Shown here piece after piece: positions 18,081-27,112 of a stretch of DNA of 64,000 nt (position 1 is its first letter; each line of letters starts with the position of its first letter). The stretch spans positions 806,001-870,000 of the forward strand of contig NZ_JBFREB010000001.1 in NCBI RefSeq assembly GCF_052114085.1, read 5' to 3'. The position numbers and the translations under genes were made by a program. Source of the DNA: Leifsonia sp052114085. Lineage in GTDB: Bacteria > Actinomycetota > Actinomycetes > Actinomycetales > Microbacteriaceae. The notes under the pieces are model-generated. The model saw nothing but the letters and a program-made list of their open reading frames with translations. It made no database searches and was not told the DNA's origin.

Positions 18081-18617
18081 TTACCTCGACGCGAGCCACC
18101 AGGCCGCGAAGCAGATCAGTGCCCAGCTGACACCGACCAGCGTGCCGAGCACGCGCAGCGCCGGCCCGCTGTGCGACCGGGCCGCGAAGACACCGAGCGC
18201 CTGCACAGCGAGGAGGACAGCCGCGACCTCCGGCAGTCCGAGGACCAGCGCGAGCACGAACCCGAAGCGCTCGACGACGCCCGACCAGTCGAACGTGGTG
18301 AGGGTCGGGGGAGCCCGGTCCGGGTCCGGCGGGATCAGGGCCAGCACCTCATCCACCACCGGCGCACCGCCCAGGCTCGCGGCGAACAGGGCCGCGACCG
18401 CGACCCACCACAGCGCGCCCGGGGCGAGGGGGCCGTCGATCGTGGAGACGCCGACGGCCGCGAGGACCATCACCAGCGCCGCGCTTCCGAACAGTGCGGT
18501 GGGCAGTTCGCGGCGGACCGCGGGGAAGGCATAGGCGAGCCCGACGGCGGCGCTGGCCAGCAGGAGCAGCAGGACGACAGTGGTCACGACCCCGAGCGTA
18601 GGAGAGAACTCACGCAC
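18081..18617 (-). CDS. Hypothetical multi-pass membrane protein
   Basis: A 178-residue protein with about five hydrophobic segments (roughly residues 10-30, 38-58, 67-88, 112-138 and 150-172) and one loop (about residues 90-110, Pro/Asp-rich) between the third and fourth. No family recognised. It is convergent with mpg and divergent from tyrS, with only 26 bp between its start and tyrS. Confidence 0.65.
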   Translation of the reverse strand: MREFSPTLGVVTTVVLLLLLASAAVGLAYAFPAVRRELPTALFGSAALVMVLAAVGVSTIDGPLAPGALWWVAVAALFAASLGGAPVVDEVLALIPPDPDRAPPTLTTFDWSGVVERFGFVLALVLGLPEVAAVLLAVQALGVFAARSHSGPALRVLGTLVGVSWALICFAAWWLASR

Positions 18618-18630
18618 AACCGTGCATTGG

Positions 18631-18636
18631 TACGGT
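18631..18636 (+). promoter_or_regulatory. Leaderless -10 box for tyrS
   Basis: TACGGT is followed by 7 bp and the tyrS ATG at 18644, with no ribosome-binding site. The -35 region overlaps the start of the divergent membrane-protein gene. Confidence 0.5.
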
Positions 18637-18643
18637 TGTACCC

Positions 18644-19963
18644 ATGTCCGAAACCGCCATCGCCCGCGCGCAGAGCGTGACCGCGCAGACCAACGACGCG
18701 TCCTTCGACGACGTCTGGGACGAGCTCACGTGGCGCGGCCTCATCCACGTGTCGACGGATGAAGCCGCCCTCAAAGAGCTCCTTGCCGGCGAGCCGATCA
18801 CCTACTACTGCGGTTTCGACCCGACAGCGCCCAGCCTGCACCTCGGAAACCTGGTGCAGCTGCTCACCATGCGACGCCTCCAACTCGCCGGCCACCGACC
18901 GCTGGGGCTGGTCGGCGGGTCCACCGGCCTCATCGGCGACCCGCGGCCCACCGCCGAGCGCACGCTGAATACCAAGGAGACGGTCAGCGAGTGGGTCGGC
19001 TACCTGCAGGCGCAGGTCACCCGTTTCCTCTCCGACGAGGGCGACAACGCCGTCCGTCTGGTCAACAACCTGGACTGGACCGCGCCGATGTCGGCGATCG
19101 ACTTCCTGCGCGAGATCGGCAAGCACTTCCGGGTCGGCACGATGCTCAAGAAGGATGCCGTCGCGGCGCGACTCAATTCGGACGAGGGCATCTCGTACAC
19201 CGAGTTCAGCTACCAGATCTTGCAGGGGATGGACTTCCTCGAGCTGTTCCGCCAGTACGGCTGCGTGCTGCAGACGGGCGGCAGCGACCAGTGGGGCAAC
19301 CTCACCAGCGGCACGGAGCTCATCCGGAAGGTCGAAGGCGCACACGTGCACGCGATCGGCACGCCGCTGATCACGAACAGCGACGGCACCAAGTTCGGCA
19401 AGAGCGAGGGCAACGCCATTTGGCTCGACCCCGCGCTCACCACGCCGTACGCGATGTACCAGTTCTGGCTCAACACCGACGACGCCGACGTGATCGACCG
19501 CCTCAAGATCTTCACGTTCCTTTCCCGCACTGAGATCGAGGAGCTCGCGCAGAAGGTCGCCGACGAGCCGTTCCGCCGCGAGGCGCAGCGCCGGCTGGCG
19601 TTCGAGGTGACCGCGTTGGTGCACGGTGCGTCCGCCACCGAAGCCGCGATCGCGGCGTCCCAGGCGCTGTTCGGCCAGGGCGAGCTGACCCAATTGGACG
19701 CTGCGACCCTCGAGGCAGCCTTGCGCGAGCTCCCGAACACCACGACCACGGAGCCGTCCACGACGGTGACCCAGGCCCTGGTCGACACCGGGCTGTGCTC
19801 GAGCCTGGGCGAAGCGCGTCGCGCGGTCGCCCAAGGCGGCGTGTACGTCAACAACGCCAAGGTCCAGGATGCGGATCAGCTGATCGGCGCCGACGTGCTT
19901 CCCGGCGACATGGTGGTGCTGCGACGCGGGAAGAAGACCCTCGCGGGTGTCTTCGTCGCGTGA
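18644..19963 (+). CDS. tyrS: Tyrosine-tRNA ligase
   Basis: Charges tRNA-Tyr. The 439-residue class Ic synthetase has the HIGH-like motif PSLHLGNLV near residue 66, the tyrosine-binding SYQILQGMDF region near 190, and the KMSKS-like KFGKSEGN near 250. The C-terminal S4 RNA-binding domain is present (about 370-435). An N-terminal extension of about 30 residues precedes the catalytic core; the ATG at 18644 is supported by the TACGGT box 7 bp upstream. Confidence 0.95.
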   Translation: MSETAIARAQSVTAQTNDASFDDVWDELTWRGLIHVSTDEAALKELLAGEPITYYCGFDPTAPSLHLGNLVQLLTMRRLQLAGHRPLGLVGGSTGLIGDPRPTAERTLNTKETVSEWVGYLQAQVTRFLSDEGDNAVRLVNNLDWTAPMSAIDFLREIGKHFRVGTMLKKDAVAARLNSDEGISYTEFSYQILQGMDFLELFRQYGCVLQTGGSDQWGNLTSGTELIRKVEGAHVHAIGTPLITNSDGTKFGKSEGNAIWLDPALTTPYAMYQFWLNTDDADVIDRLKIFTFLSRTEIEELAQKVADEPFRREAQRRLAFEVTALVHGASATEAAIAASQALFGQGELTQLDAATLEAALRELPNTTTTEPSTTVTQALVDTGLCSSLGEARRAVAQGGVYVNNAKVQDADQLIGADVLPGDMVVLRRGKKTLAGVFVA

Positions 19964-19973
19964 CGCGCTGACG

Positions 19974-19979
19974 TACGGT
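19974..19979 (+). promoter_or_regulatory. Leaderless -10 box before the 52-residue gene
   Basis: TACGGT with a 6-bp gap to the ATG at 19986; no ribosome-binding site between. It could start the tlyA-nadK-recN transcript. Confidence 0.45.
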
Positions 19980-19985
19980 GGGCTC

Positions 19986-20144
19986 ATGACGGATGAACAG
20001 CGGGTGAGCGACGAGGATGGGCTCGTCGCCCGGCTCGACGTGATCGAGGAGCAGCCGCTCACCGCTCGCGCCGACGCCTATGCGCAGTTGCACGAGCAGC
20101 TTCGGCGAACGCTGGAGGGCGACGACGAGCATGGCCGGGGCTGA
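19986..20144 (+). CDS. Small acidic protein upstream of tlyA
   Basis: A 52-residue acidic protein with a predicted helix-turn-helix-like pair of amphipathic helices (LVARLDVIEEQPLTARADAYAQLHEQLRRTL). It overlaps the start of tlyA by 14 bp and follows a leaderless promoter, both signs of a true gene. Similar short proteins precede tlyA in other actinobacteria. Function unknown. Confidence 0.7.
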   Translation: MTDEQRVSDEDGLVARLDVIEEQPLTARADAYAQLHEQLRRTLEGDDEHGRG

Positions 20145-20931
20145 GCGCCGCCTCGACGTGGCGCTCGCCGAGCTGGGCCTCGCCCGGTCGCGCTCGCACG
20201 CGGCCACGGTGATCGCCGAGGGGCTCGTGACGGTGGACGGCCGCCCTGCGGTGCGCCCGGCCCTCAAAGTGACCGACGGGCAGGACATCCGGGTCGCCGG
20301 AGCTGACCACTACGTGAGCCGCGGCGCCCACAAGCTGATCGCGGCGCTCGACGCATTCGACGTCGACCCCGCCGGTCGCGTGGCGCTCGACGCCGGCGCA
20401 TCCACCGGGGGGTTCAGCCAGGTCCTGCTGGAGCGGGGAGCCGCCCGCGTGATCGCCGTGGACGTGGGACACGGCCAGCTGTCCCCGGCGCTCGCCGCGG
20501 AGGAGCGGCTCGCCTCGTACGAGGGTGTGAACGTCCGTTCGCTGACGGCCAAGGCGCTGGCCGGGCTCACGGGGGACGACGTCCGCCCTGAGATCGTCGT
20601 CGCCGATCTCTCTTTCATCTCGCTCACCCAGGTGCTGCCCGCGCTCGTCGCGACGGCCGCCCCCGGCGCCGACTTCCTGCTCCTCATCAAGCCGCAGTTC
20701 GAGGTCGGCCGCCAGGGCATCCGGGAGGGCGTGGTCCGGGATGCAGGACTGCGGGCCGACGCCGTCTCCGATGTACTGTGGGCAGCCCACGACGCCGGAC
20801 TCGGGACGGCCGGGGTGATTGCCTCGCCGATCGCCGGCGGCCACGGCAATCGGGAGTTCCTCGCCTGGTTCCGCGCCGGGGCGCCGGACCCGTCCGGGCT
20901 CCGCGACGAGGTGGTCCGGCTTACGCGCTAA
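20131..20931 (+). CDS. tlyA: TlyA family rRNA (cytidine-2'-O)-methyltransferase
   Basis: A 266-residue enzyme with an N-terminal S4 RNA-binding domain (about residues 4-60, starting RRLDVALAELGLARSRSHA) and a RrmJ/FtsJ-type methyltransferase domain with the SAM-binding VALDAGASTGGFSQVLL near residue 85. Homologues methylate 16S and 23S rRNA and affect capreomycin sensitivity. The tlyA-nadK-recN order is standard in actinobacteria. Confidence 0.92.
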   Translation: MAGAERRLDVALAELGLARSRSHAATVIAEGLVTVDGRPAVRPALKVTDGQDIRVAGADHYVSRGAHKLIAALDAFDVDPAGRVALDAGASTGGFSQVLLERGAARVIAVDVGHGQLSPALAAEERLASYEGVNVRSLTAKALAGLTGDDVRPEIVVADLSFISLTQVLPALVATAAPGADFLLLIKPQFEVGRQGIREGVVRDAGLRADAVSDVLWAAHDAGLGTAGVIASPIAGGHGNREFLAWFRAGAPDPSGLRDEVVRLTR

Positions 20932-21020
20932 GTGAATGTTCTCCACAAACCCGGCCTGCGGCCTCGTCCTGTGCGAGAAAACAGACAGAATGGGAGGACG
21001 ACTTTCGGAAGGGAGAGGAC

Positions 21021-21947
21021 GTGACACTGATGGGTGCAGCGACGCGGTACATCCTCGTCGTCGCGCACACCGGTCGTCAGGACTCCCTCGAAGCGGGCGT
21101 CCGGGTGTCCCGGCAGTTGCTCGATGCGGGCGTGGTCCCGGTGCTCAGCGCCGACGAGCGCGCAGACCTCCTGCAGGCGGACCCCTCGCTCGACGCGGTG
21201 GCGATCCTCGGCGACGACGTACCGCCGAGCGAGCTCGAACTGGTGATCGTCCTGGGTGGTGACGGCACCATCCTGCGTGCCGCCGAACTGGTCCGCGGGT
21301 GTTCGGCGCCGCTCCTCGGGGTCAACCTCGGGCACGTGGGCTTCCTCGCCGAGAGCGAGCGCGACGACCTGGAGACCGCGGTCGCCCGCGGGCTGTCGAA
21401 GGACTACGAGGTCGAGGAGCGCATGACGCTCTCGGCGCGAGTGAAGGTCGGCCGCGAGGTCGTCTACGAGAGCTGGGCGCTCAACGAGGCCACCGTCGAG
21501 AAGGCGAGCCGCGAGCGGATGCTCGAGGTCGTCATCGAGGTCGACGGCCGGCCGATGTCGAGCTTCGGCTGCGACGGCGTCGTGATGTCCACTCCGACCG
21601 GCTCGACGGCCTACTCGTTCTCGGCGGGTGGCCCGGTCGTCTGGCCGGGCGTGGCCGCCCTGCTGCTCGTTCCGCTCAGCGCGCACGCGCTGTTCTCGCG
21701 ACCGTTGGTCGTCGACGCCGACTCGTCGCTCGCGGTCGAGCTGCTCGATCGTGCCGGCGGCGCCGGCATCCTGTGGTGCGACGGCCGTCGCCCCTTCGAT
21801 CTGCCGCGCGGGGCTCGCGTGGTCGTGCGCCGCTCGCCCATCCCGGTGCGTCTCGCCCGGCTGCACTCCGGGCCGTTCACGGACCGGCTGGTGCGCAAGT
21901 TCGATCTTCCCGTCACGGGATGGCGGGGGCCGGCCGGTCGTGACTGA
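21021..21947 (+). CDS. nadK: NAD kinase
   Basis: Phosphorylates NAD to NADP. The 308-residue protein has the GGDGT motif (VIVLGGDGTILRAAEL, near residues 76-90) and the NE/D-containing WALNEATVEKAS near 155 and TPTGSTAYSFSAGGP near 190. GTG at 21021 (AAGGGAG 5 bp before) and an in-frame ATG at 21030 are both possible starts. The 3' end overlaps recN by 8 bp. Confidence 0.94.
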   Translation: MTLMGAATRYILVVAHTGRQDSLEAGVRVSRQLLDAGVVPVLSADERADLLQADPSLDAVAILGDDVPPSELELVIVLGGDGTILRAAELVRGCSAPLLGVNLGHVGFLAESERDDLETAVARGLSKDYEVEERMTLSARVKVGREVVYESWALNEATVEKASRERMLEVVIEVDGRPMSSFGCDGVVMSTPTGSTAYSFSAGGPVVWPGVAALLLVPLSAHALFSRPLVVDADSSLAVELLDRAGGAGILWCDGRRPFDLPRGARVVVRRSPIPVRLARLHSGPFTDRLVRKFDLPVTGWRGPAGRD

Positions 21948-23688
21948 CACGCGTGGAGGCATCGAGGAGATCTCGATCAAAGACCTGGGCGTCATCGCCG
22001 ACGCGTCCCTGCCACTGGGATCCGGTTTCACCGCGATCACCGGCGAGACCGGCGCGGGCAAGACGATGGTGGTGTCGGCGCTCGGCCTCCTGCTGGGCGA
22101 GCGCGCCGACACCGGTTCGGTCCGCCTCGGCAGCCCGCAGGCGTGGGTGGAGGGCCGGTGGCGCGTGCCGACGGCCAGCGAGGTCGTCGCGCGCGTCCGT
22201 GACGCCGGGGGCGATGTCGATGCGATCGACGCGGCCGAGGCCGAGCTCGTGCTGACCCGGTCCGTGTCGGCCGAAGGGCGCTCGCGCGCAGTCGTCGGCG
22301 GCCGCAGCGCTCCCGTCGCGGTGCTGTCCGAACTCGGCGAGCAGCTGGTGGTGGTCCACGGACAGTCCGACCAGATCCGCTTGCGCTCGGCGATCGCGCA
22401 GCGCGCAGCGCTCGATCGCTTCGCCGGGCCGGTCCTCGCCGAGGCTCTCGGCACGTACGAGCAGGTGTTCCACCGCTGGCGCGACAACCGTGCCGAACTC
22501 GACGAATTGGTCGACGACCAGGATCGGCGTGCTCGCGAGGCGAACGACCTCCGTGTCGCGATGGCCGAAATCGAGACCGTCGCGCCTCAGCCGGGCGAGG
22601 ACGACGAACTCGCCGACCGCGCCGAGCGGCTCACCAACCTGGAAGAGCTCCGGCTCTCTGCCGCAGCCGCCCGTGAGCTCCTGAGCGCCGAAGAGTCAGA
22701 GGGCATGGATGCGCTCGGCCTCCTCGACAACGCACGGCGCCAGCTGGAACGCGTCGCTCCTCACGACAGCGCGCTGCAGCCCCTGGCGGAGTCCGTCGCC
22801 GAGGCCAACTACCTCATCTCCGACATCGCGGCGCAGCTGTCCTCCTACCTGGCGGCCCTCGACGTCGACGGCGCCAGCGCGCACGAGCTCGAAGCGGTGC
22901 AGGAACGTCGTGCCGAGCTCGCCGGCCTGGTCCGCAAGTACGGCCCGACCCTCGACGACGTCATCCGGACGCTCGAGACGGGCAGTCTGCGGCTCCTCGA
23001 GCTCGACAGCGACGCCGACCGCATCGGCGAGCTGACCCGCGAGGTGGAGGAGGACGCCGCTCTCGTCCGCGAGCTGGCGGCCGGCCTGAGCGCCGAGCGC
23101 ACGGCGGCGGCTGCCCGGCTGTCCGAGGCGGTCAGCGACGAGCTGTCCGCGCTCGCCATGCCGGACGCGCGCATCGTGGTCGAGGTGACCCAGCGCGACG
23201 TCGACGACCTCGGCTCGTACAGCGCGAATGGATGCGACCAGGTCGCTATCCTGCTGCAGCCGCATCCCGGCGCCGAACCGCGGCCGCTCGGCAAGGGCGC
23301 GTCGGGCGGCGAGCTCTCGCGGGTCATGCTGGCCATCGAGGTGGTCATCGCGGGCAGCGACCCCGTGCCGACCTTCATCTTCGACGAGGTCGACGCCGGC
23401 GTCGGCGGCGCCTCCGCCATCGAGATCGGTCGGCGCCTCGCACGTCTCGCGGAGTCTGCGCAGGTCATCGTGGTCACCCACCTGGCGCAGGTCGCCGCGT
23501 TCGCCAACAACCACCTCACGGTTGTGAAGGGAAACGATGGCGCCGTCACCGCATCCAGCGTCCGCCGCCTCGACGGCGACGAGCGCATCGCCGAGATGGC
23601 CCGGCTGCTCTCCGGCCTGCCGGATTCCGAGAGCGGCCTCGCCCACGCCCGCGAGCTGGTCGAGATGGCGTCCGCCGCGCGCCGGTGA
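21940..23688 (+). CDS. recN: DNA repair protein RecN
   Basis: An SMC-like ATPase that acts in double-strand break repair. The 582-residue protein has Walker A GETGAGKTMVVSALGLLLGE near residue 35, a central coiled-coil region (about 180-370, rich in Glu, Ala and Arg), the ABC signature GKGASGGELSRVMLAIE near 450, and Walker B TFIFDEVDAGVGG near 480. GTG at 21940 overlaps nadK by 8 bp; the core of the family starts soon after at IEEISIKDLGVI. Confidence 0.94.
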   Translation: MTDTRGGIEEISIKDLGVIADASLPLGSGFTAITGETGAGKTMVVSALGLLLGERADTGSVRLGSPQAWVEGRWRVPTASEVVARVRDAGGDVDAIDAAEAELVLTRSVSAEGRSRAVVGGRSAPVAVLSELGEQLVVVHGQSDQIRLRSAIAQRAALDRFAGPVLAEALGTYEQVFHRWRDNRAELDELVDDQDRRAREANDLRVAMAEIETVAPQPGEDDELADRAERLTNLEELRLSAAAARELLSAEESEGMDALGLLDNARRQLERVAPHDSALQPLAESVAEANYLISDIAAQLSSYLAALDVDGASAHELEAVQERRAELAGLVRKYGPTLDDVIRTLETGSLRLLELDSDADRIGELTREVEEDAALVRELAAGLSAERTAAAARLSEAVSDELSALAMPDARIVVEVTQRDVDDLGSYSANGCDQVAILLQPHPGAEPRPLGKGASGGELSRVMLAIEVVIAGSDPVPTFIFDEVDAGVGGASAIEIGRRLARLAESAQVIVVTHLAQVAAFANNHLTVVKGNDGAVTASSVRRLDGDERIAEMARLLSGLPDSESGLAHARELVEMASAARR

Positions 23689-23725
23689 GTCGGCGTTGCC
23701 GCGCGGAGAGGCCGTGAGTCGGTGA

Positions 23726-23731
23726 TAAGCT
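23726..23731 (+). promoter_or_regulatory. Probable leaderless -10 box for pyrG
   Basis: TAAGCT, with TATAAG directly after it, lies 8 bp before GTG 23740. There is no Shine-Dalgarno sequence in between, so a leaderless start at 23740 or 23743 is likely. Confidence 0.4.
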
Positions 23732-23739
23732 ATAAGCCC

Positions 23740-25464
23740 GTGGTGGATAATTCAGACGCGGACCTCTCAAACGGCATTACCAAGCACATTTTTGTGACAG
23801 GTGGTGTCGTTTCTTCGTTGGGGAAGGGCCTCACGGCGGCTTCCCTCGGCAACCTTCTGACGGCCCGCGGCCTCCGCGTCGTCATGCAGAAGCTCGACCC
23901 GTACCTCAATGTGGATCCGGGCACGATGAACCCGTTCCAGCACGGCGAGGTCTTCGTGACCGACGACGGCGCCGAGACGGACCTCGACATCGGTCACTAC
24001 GAGCGCTTCCTCGACATCAACCTCGGCCAGTCGGCGAACGTCACCACCGGGCAGATCTACTCCAACGTGATCGCCAAGGAGCGCCGTGGCGAGTACCTCG
24101 GCGACACGGTGCAGGTCATCCCGCACATCACCGACGAGATCAAGCGCCGGATGCGGCTGCAGGCGCAGCCTGGACCAGACGGCGAGCCGGCGCCCGACGT
24201 CATCATCACCGAGATCGGTGGAACCGTCGGTGACATCGAATCGCAGCCGTTCATCGAATCGGCGCGCCAGGTGCGCCACGAGCTGGGCCGGAAGAACTGC
24301 TTCTTCGTGCACGTCTCGCTGGTGCCCTACATGAACGCCTCCGGCGAGCAGAAGACCAAACCCACGCAGCACTCCGTCGCCGCCCTGCGCTCGATCGGCA
24401 TCCAGCCGGACGCGCTCGTGCTCCGCAGCGACCGTCCCGTCTCGGAGAGCAACAAGCGCAAGATCGCGCTCATGTGCGACGTGGACGAGCAGGCCGTCGT
24501 GAACGCGGTCGACGTGCCGAGCATCTACGACATCCCGACCATGCTCCACGACCAGGGCCTCGACTCCTACATCATCGACCAGCTCGGCCTCGACAAGGCC
24601 GACGACGTGAACTGGCACGGCTGGGCGCGCCTGCTGGAGGCCGTGCACGACCCGAAGCACGAGGTCACCATCGGCCTGGTCGGCAAGTACATCGACCTGC
24701 CGGACGCCTACCTCTCGGTCACCGAGGCGCTGCGCGCGGGCGGCTTCGCCCACCGCACCAAGGTGAAGCTGAAGTGGATCCCGTCCGACGAGTGCCAGAC
24801 GCCCGAGGGCGCCGCGACGCAGCTCAGCGACGTCGACGCGATCTGCGTTCCCGGCGGCTTCGGCGTGCGCGGTATCGAGGGCAAGGTCGGCGCGCTGCGC
24901 TTCGCGCGCGAGAACGGCATCCCGGCGCTCGGCCTGTGCCTCGGCCTGCAGTGCATGGTCATCGAGTACGCCCGCCATGAGGCCGGCCTCGGCGGCGCAT
25001 CCTCGTCCGAGTTCGACCCGGAGACCGAGTTCCCGGTGATCGCGACGATGGCGGAGCAGGTGGACATCATCGCCGGCGGCGATCTGGGCGGCACCATGCG
25101 CCTCGGCCTCTACCCGGCGACGCTCGCCGAGGGCTCCATCGTCGCCGAGCTGTACGGGGCGAGCGAGGCGTCAGAGCGCCACCGTCACCGCTACGAGGTC
25201 AACAACAACTACCGCGAGCAGATCGCCGACGCGGGTCTCTGGTTCTCCGGCACCTCGCCCGACGGCCACCTGGTGGAGTACGTGGAGCTTCCGCGCGACG
25301 TGCACCCGTTCTACGTGGGTACGCAGGCGCATCCCGAGCTGCGCTCGCGCCCGAACCACGCGCACCCGCTGTTCGCGGGGCTCGTCGGGGCGGCGCTCGA
25401 CCGTCAGAAGGCCGCGCTGCTGTTCGAGGTGGCCGAGTCGGACGCCGAGCTGGCCGAAGCCTGA
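23740..25464 (+). CDS. pyrG: CTP synthase
   Basis: Makes CTP from UTP using glutamine. The protein has the amidoligase domain (starting KHIFVTGGVVSSLGKGLTAA, ATP-binding P-loop) up to about residue 265 and a class I glutamine amidotransferase domain with the catalytic Cys in LGLCLGLQCMVIEYAR near 395 and the His-Glu pair in QAHPELRSRP near 530. Start choice: GTG 23740 or 23743 fits the promoter box; the GTG at 23722 lies upstream of that box. Stop overlaps the Nudix gene (TGATG). Confidence 0.95.
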   Translation: MVDNSDADLSNGITKHIFVTGGVVSSLGKGLTAASLGNLLTARGLRVVMQKLDPYLNVDPGTMNPFQHGEVFVTDDGAETDLDIGHYERFLDINLGQSANVTTGQIYSNVIAKERRGEYLGDTVQVIPHITDEIKRRMRLQAQPGPDGEPAPDVIITEIGGTVGDIESQPFIESARQVRHELGRKNCFFVHVSLVPYMNASGEQKTKPTQHSVAALRSIGIQPDALVLRSDRPVSESNKRKIALMCDVDEQAVVNAVDVPSIYDIPTMLHDQGLDSYIIDQLGLDKADDVNWHGWARLLEAVHDPKHEVTIGLVGKYIDLPDAYLSVTEALRAGGFAHRTKVKLKWIPSDECQTPEGAATQLSDVDAICVPGGFGVRGIEGKVGALRFARENGIPALGLCLGLQCMVIEYARHEAGLGGASSSEFDPETEFPVIATMAEQVDIIAGGDLGGTMRLGLYPATLAEGSIVAELYGASEASERHRHRYEVNNNYREQIADAGLWFSGTSPDGHLVEYVELPRDVHPFYVGTQAHPELRSRPNHAHPLFAGLVGAALDRQKAALLFEVAESDAELAEA

Positions 25465-26090
25465 TGACGGGCGAGCTGAACGACCAGTCGTTCCGGCCGG
25501 AGATCGTCTCGTCCGAGACGGTCTTCGAGGGGGCGATCTGGAACGTCCGCCGCGACGTCTTCCGGTACAACGGCGAGGAGATCACCCGCGAGTACGTCGA
25601 CCACACCGGCGCCGTCGGCATCCTGGCGATGGATGAGGACGACCGCGTGCTGCTCATCCGCCAGTACCGGCACCCGGTCCGGCACCGCGACTGGGAGATC
25701 CCGGCCGGCCTGCTCGACAAGGCGGGCGAAGATCCGCTGGCCGCGGCCCAGCGGGAACTGGGCGAGGAGGCGGACCTCCAGGCGGACGAGTGGAACGTGC
25801 TCACCGACGTCTTCACCAGCCCGGGCGGCAACGACGAGTCCATCCGGCTCTACCTCGCTCGCGGCATCCACTCGACAGGCTCGGCGTTCGCCCGCGAGGC
25901 GGAGGAAGCCGACATCGAGGTGCGCTGGGTCCCGCTCGACGAAGCGGTGGAGGCGGTGCTGCAGCGTCGCGTCCACAACGCGCCCCTGATCATCGCCCTG
26001 CTGGCCGCACGCACCGCGCGGGAGCAGGGATGGAGCACGCTCGGCGCGGCGAACGAGCCCTGGCCGAGCCACCCGAAGCTCAACGCATGA
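25464..26090 (+). CDS. Nudix hydrolase, ADP-ribose pyrophosphatase type
   Basis: A 208-residue Nudix enzyme. The Nudix box GLLDKAGEDPLAAAQRELGEEAD (about residues 80-102) has the conserved Gly, Glu and REL-x-EE residues that bind the metal. The N-terminal domain-swapped beta region and the downstream FTSPGGNDESI loop fit ADP-ribose pyrophosphatases. It sits in a coupled run pyrG-Nudix-xerD with overlapping stops and starts. Confidence 0.88.
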   Translation: MTGELNDQSFRPEIVSSETVFEGAIWNVRRDVFRYNGEEITREYVDHTGAVGILAMDEDDRVLLIRQYRHPVRHRDWEIPAGLLDKAGEDPLAAAQRELGEEADLQADEWNVLTDVFTSPGGNDESIRLYLARGIHSTGSAFAREAEEADIEVRWVPLDEAVEAVLQRRVHNAPLIIALLAARTAREQGWSTLGAANEPWPSHPKLNA

Positions 26091-27010
26091 CCGTCGCGGT
26101 CGATGTCGACGCCTTCCTTAGGCATGTCGCCATCGAGCGCGGCCTCTCGGCGAACACCGTCGCGGCCTACCGACGCGACCTGACCGTCTACAGCGGCTGG
26201 TTGGAGGCGGAAGGGATCCGTGACCTGCGTCAGGTGACGCCCGCGACGCTGTCCGCTTTCGCGCTGCATCTCGGGACGCGGGACGGATCGCCGGACGGCG
26301 GGGTTCCGTTGGCGGCATCCTCGCTCGCTCGCATGCTGTCCACCGTTCGCGGTTTCCACGGGTTCCTGCTCGAGGAGGGCCGGGTCGACGGGGATGCGGC
26401 ACGCGACCTCCGCCCGCCCAAGCTGCCCAGCCGACTGCCCAAGGCGATCACGGTCGATCAGGTGGCGGCCCTCCTCGCCGCGACCGACGGCGACGACGTG
26501 GCGGCCTTACGCGACAGGGCGCTCCTGGAGCTCATGTACGCGACCGGAGCCCGCGTCAGCGAGGCCGTCGGGCTGAACGTCGACGACGTGATCGACACCG
26601 ACGTGGTGCGGCTCACCGGCAAGGGAAGCAAGCAGCGCATCGTGCCGCTCGGCAGCTATGCGCAGGACGCCGTCTCGGCGTACCTGGTGCGGGCGCGGCC
26701 GGTGCTGTCGGCGAAGGGTCGAGCGACACCGGCGCTGTTCCTCGGGATGCGCGGCGCCCGGCTGTCCCGTCAGAACGTCTGGCTGATCATCCGCGCAGCG
26801 GCCGAACGCGCGAAGCTCGACGTCGACCACCTGTCGCCCCACACCCTGCGCCACTCGTTCGCCACGCATCTCCTGGCCGGGGGAGCGGACGTGCGCGTCG
26901 TGCAGGAACTGCTGGGCCACTCGTCGGTGGCGACGACGCAGATCTACACGCTCGTGACGGCCGACACGCTGCGCGACGTCTACACCACGTCCCACCCGCG
27001 CGCCCGCTGA
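26087..27010 (+). CDS. xerD: Tyrosine recombinase XerD
   Basis: Site-specific recombinase that resolves chromosome dimers at dif with XerC. The 307-residue length and domain order are standard: SAM-like core-binding domain (about residues 5-95) and catalytic domain with Arg in ATGARVSEAV near 150, HTLRHSFATHLL near 250, LGHSSVATTQIYT near 280-292 with the catalytic tyrosine. The pyrG-Nudix-xerD-parA-scpAB order is the usual chromosomal xerD context, so this is housekeeping rather than a phage integrase. Confidence 0.93.
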   Translation: MTVAVDVDAFLRHVAIERGLSANTVAAYRRDLTVYSGWLEAEGIRDLRQVTPATLSAFALHLGTRDGSPDGGVPLAASSLARMLSTVRGFHGFLLEEGRVDGDAARDLRPPKLPSRLPKAITVDQVAALLAATDGDDVAALRDRALLELMYATGARVSEAVGLNVDDVIDTDVVRLTGKGSKQRIVPLGSYAQDAVSAYLVRARPVLSAKGRATPALFLGMRGARLSRQNVWLIIRAAAERAKLDVDHLSPHTLRHSFATHLLAGGADVRVVQELLGHSSVATTQIYTLVTADTLRDVYTTSHPRAR

Positions 27011-27027
27011 CGTCATCCCCGCCGCGC

Positions 27028-27089
27028 GATTCGGCACGAATTGTCGGATACGCGCCCGCATAACGACGATTCGGCACGAATTGTCGGAT
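27028..27089 (+). repeat. Two 22-bp direct repeats with internal palindrome
   Basis: Exact copies at 27028-27049 and 27068-27089, 40 bp apart, each containing ATTCG-GCA-CGAAT followed by TGTCGGAT. A diverged relative (15 of 22 bases, core GCACGAGTTGT) lies at 34393-34414 after der. It may be an intergenic repeat family; both sites are at gene ends where minus- and plus-strand genes converge. Confidence 0.75.
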
Positions 27090-27112
27090 GCGCCCTGGCG
27101 CAAATCGTCGCG

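Noticed and set aside
27028..27089. dif site beside xerD
   Set aside because: The repeats are direct, 22 bp, with a 5-bp inverted repeat; they do not have the 11-6-11 layout of dif.
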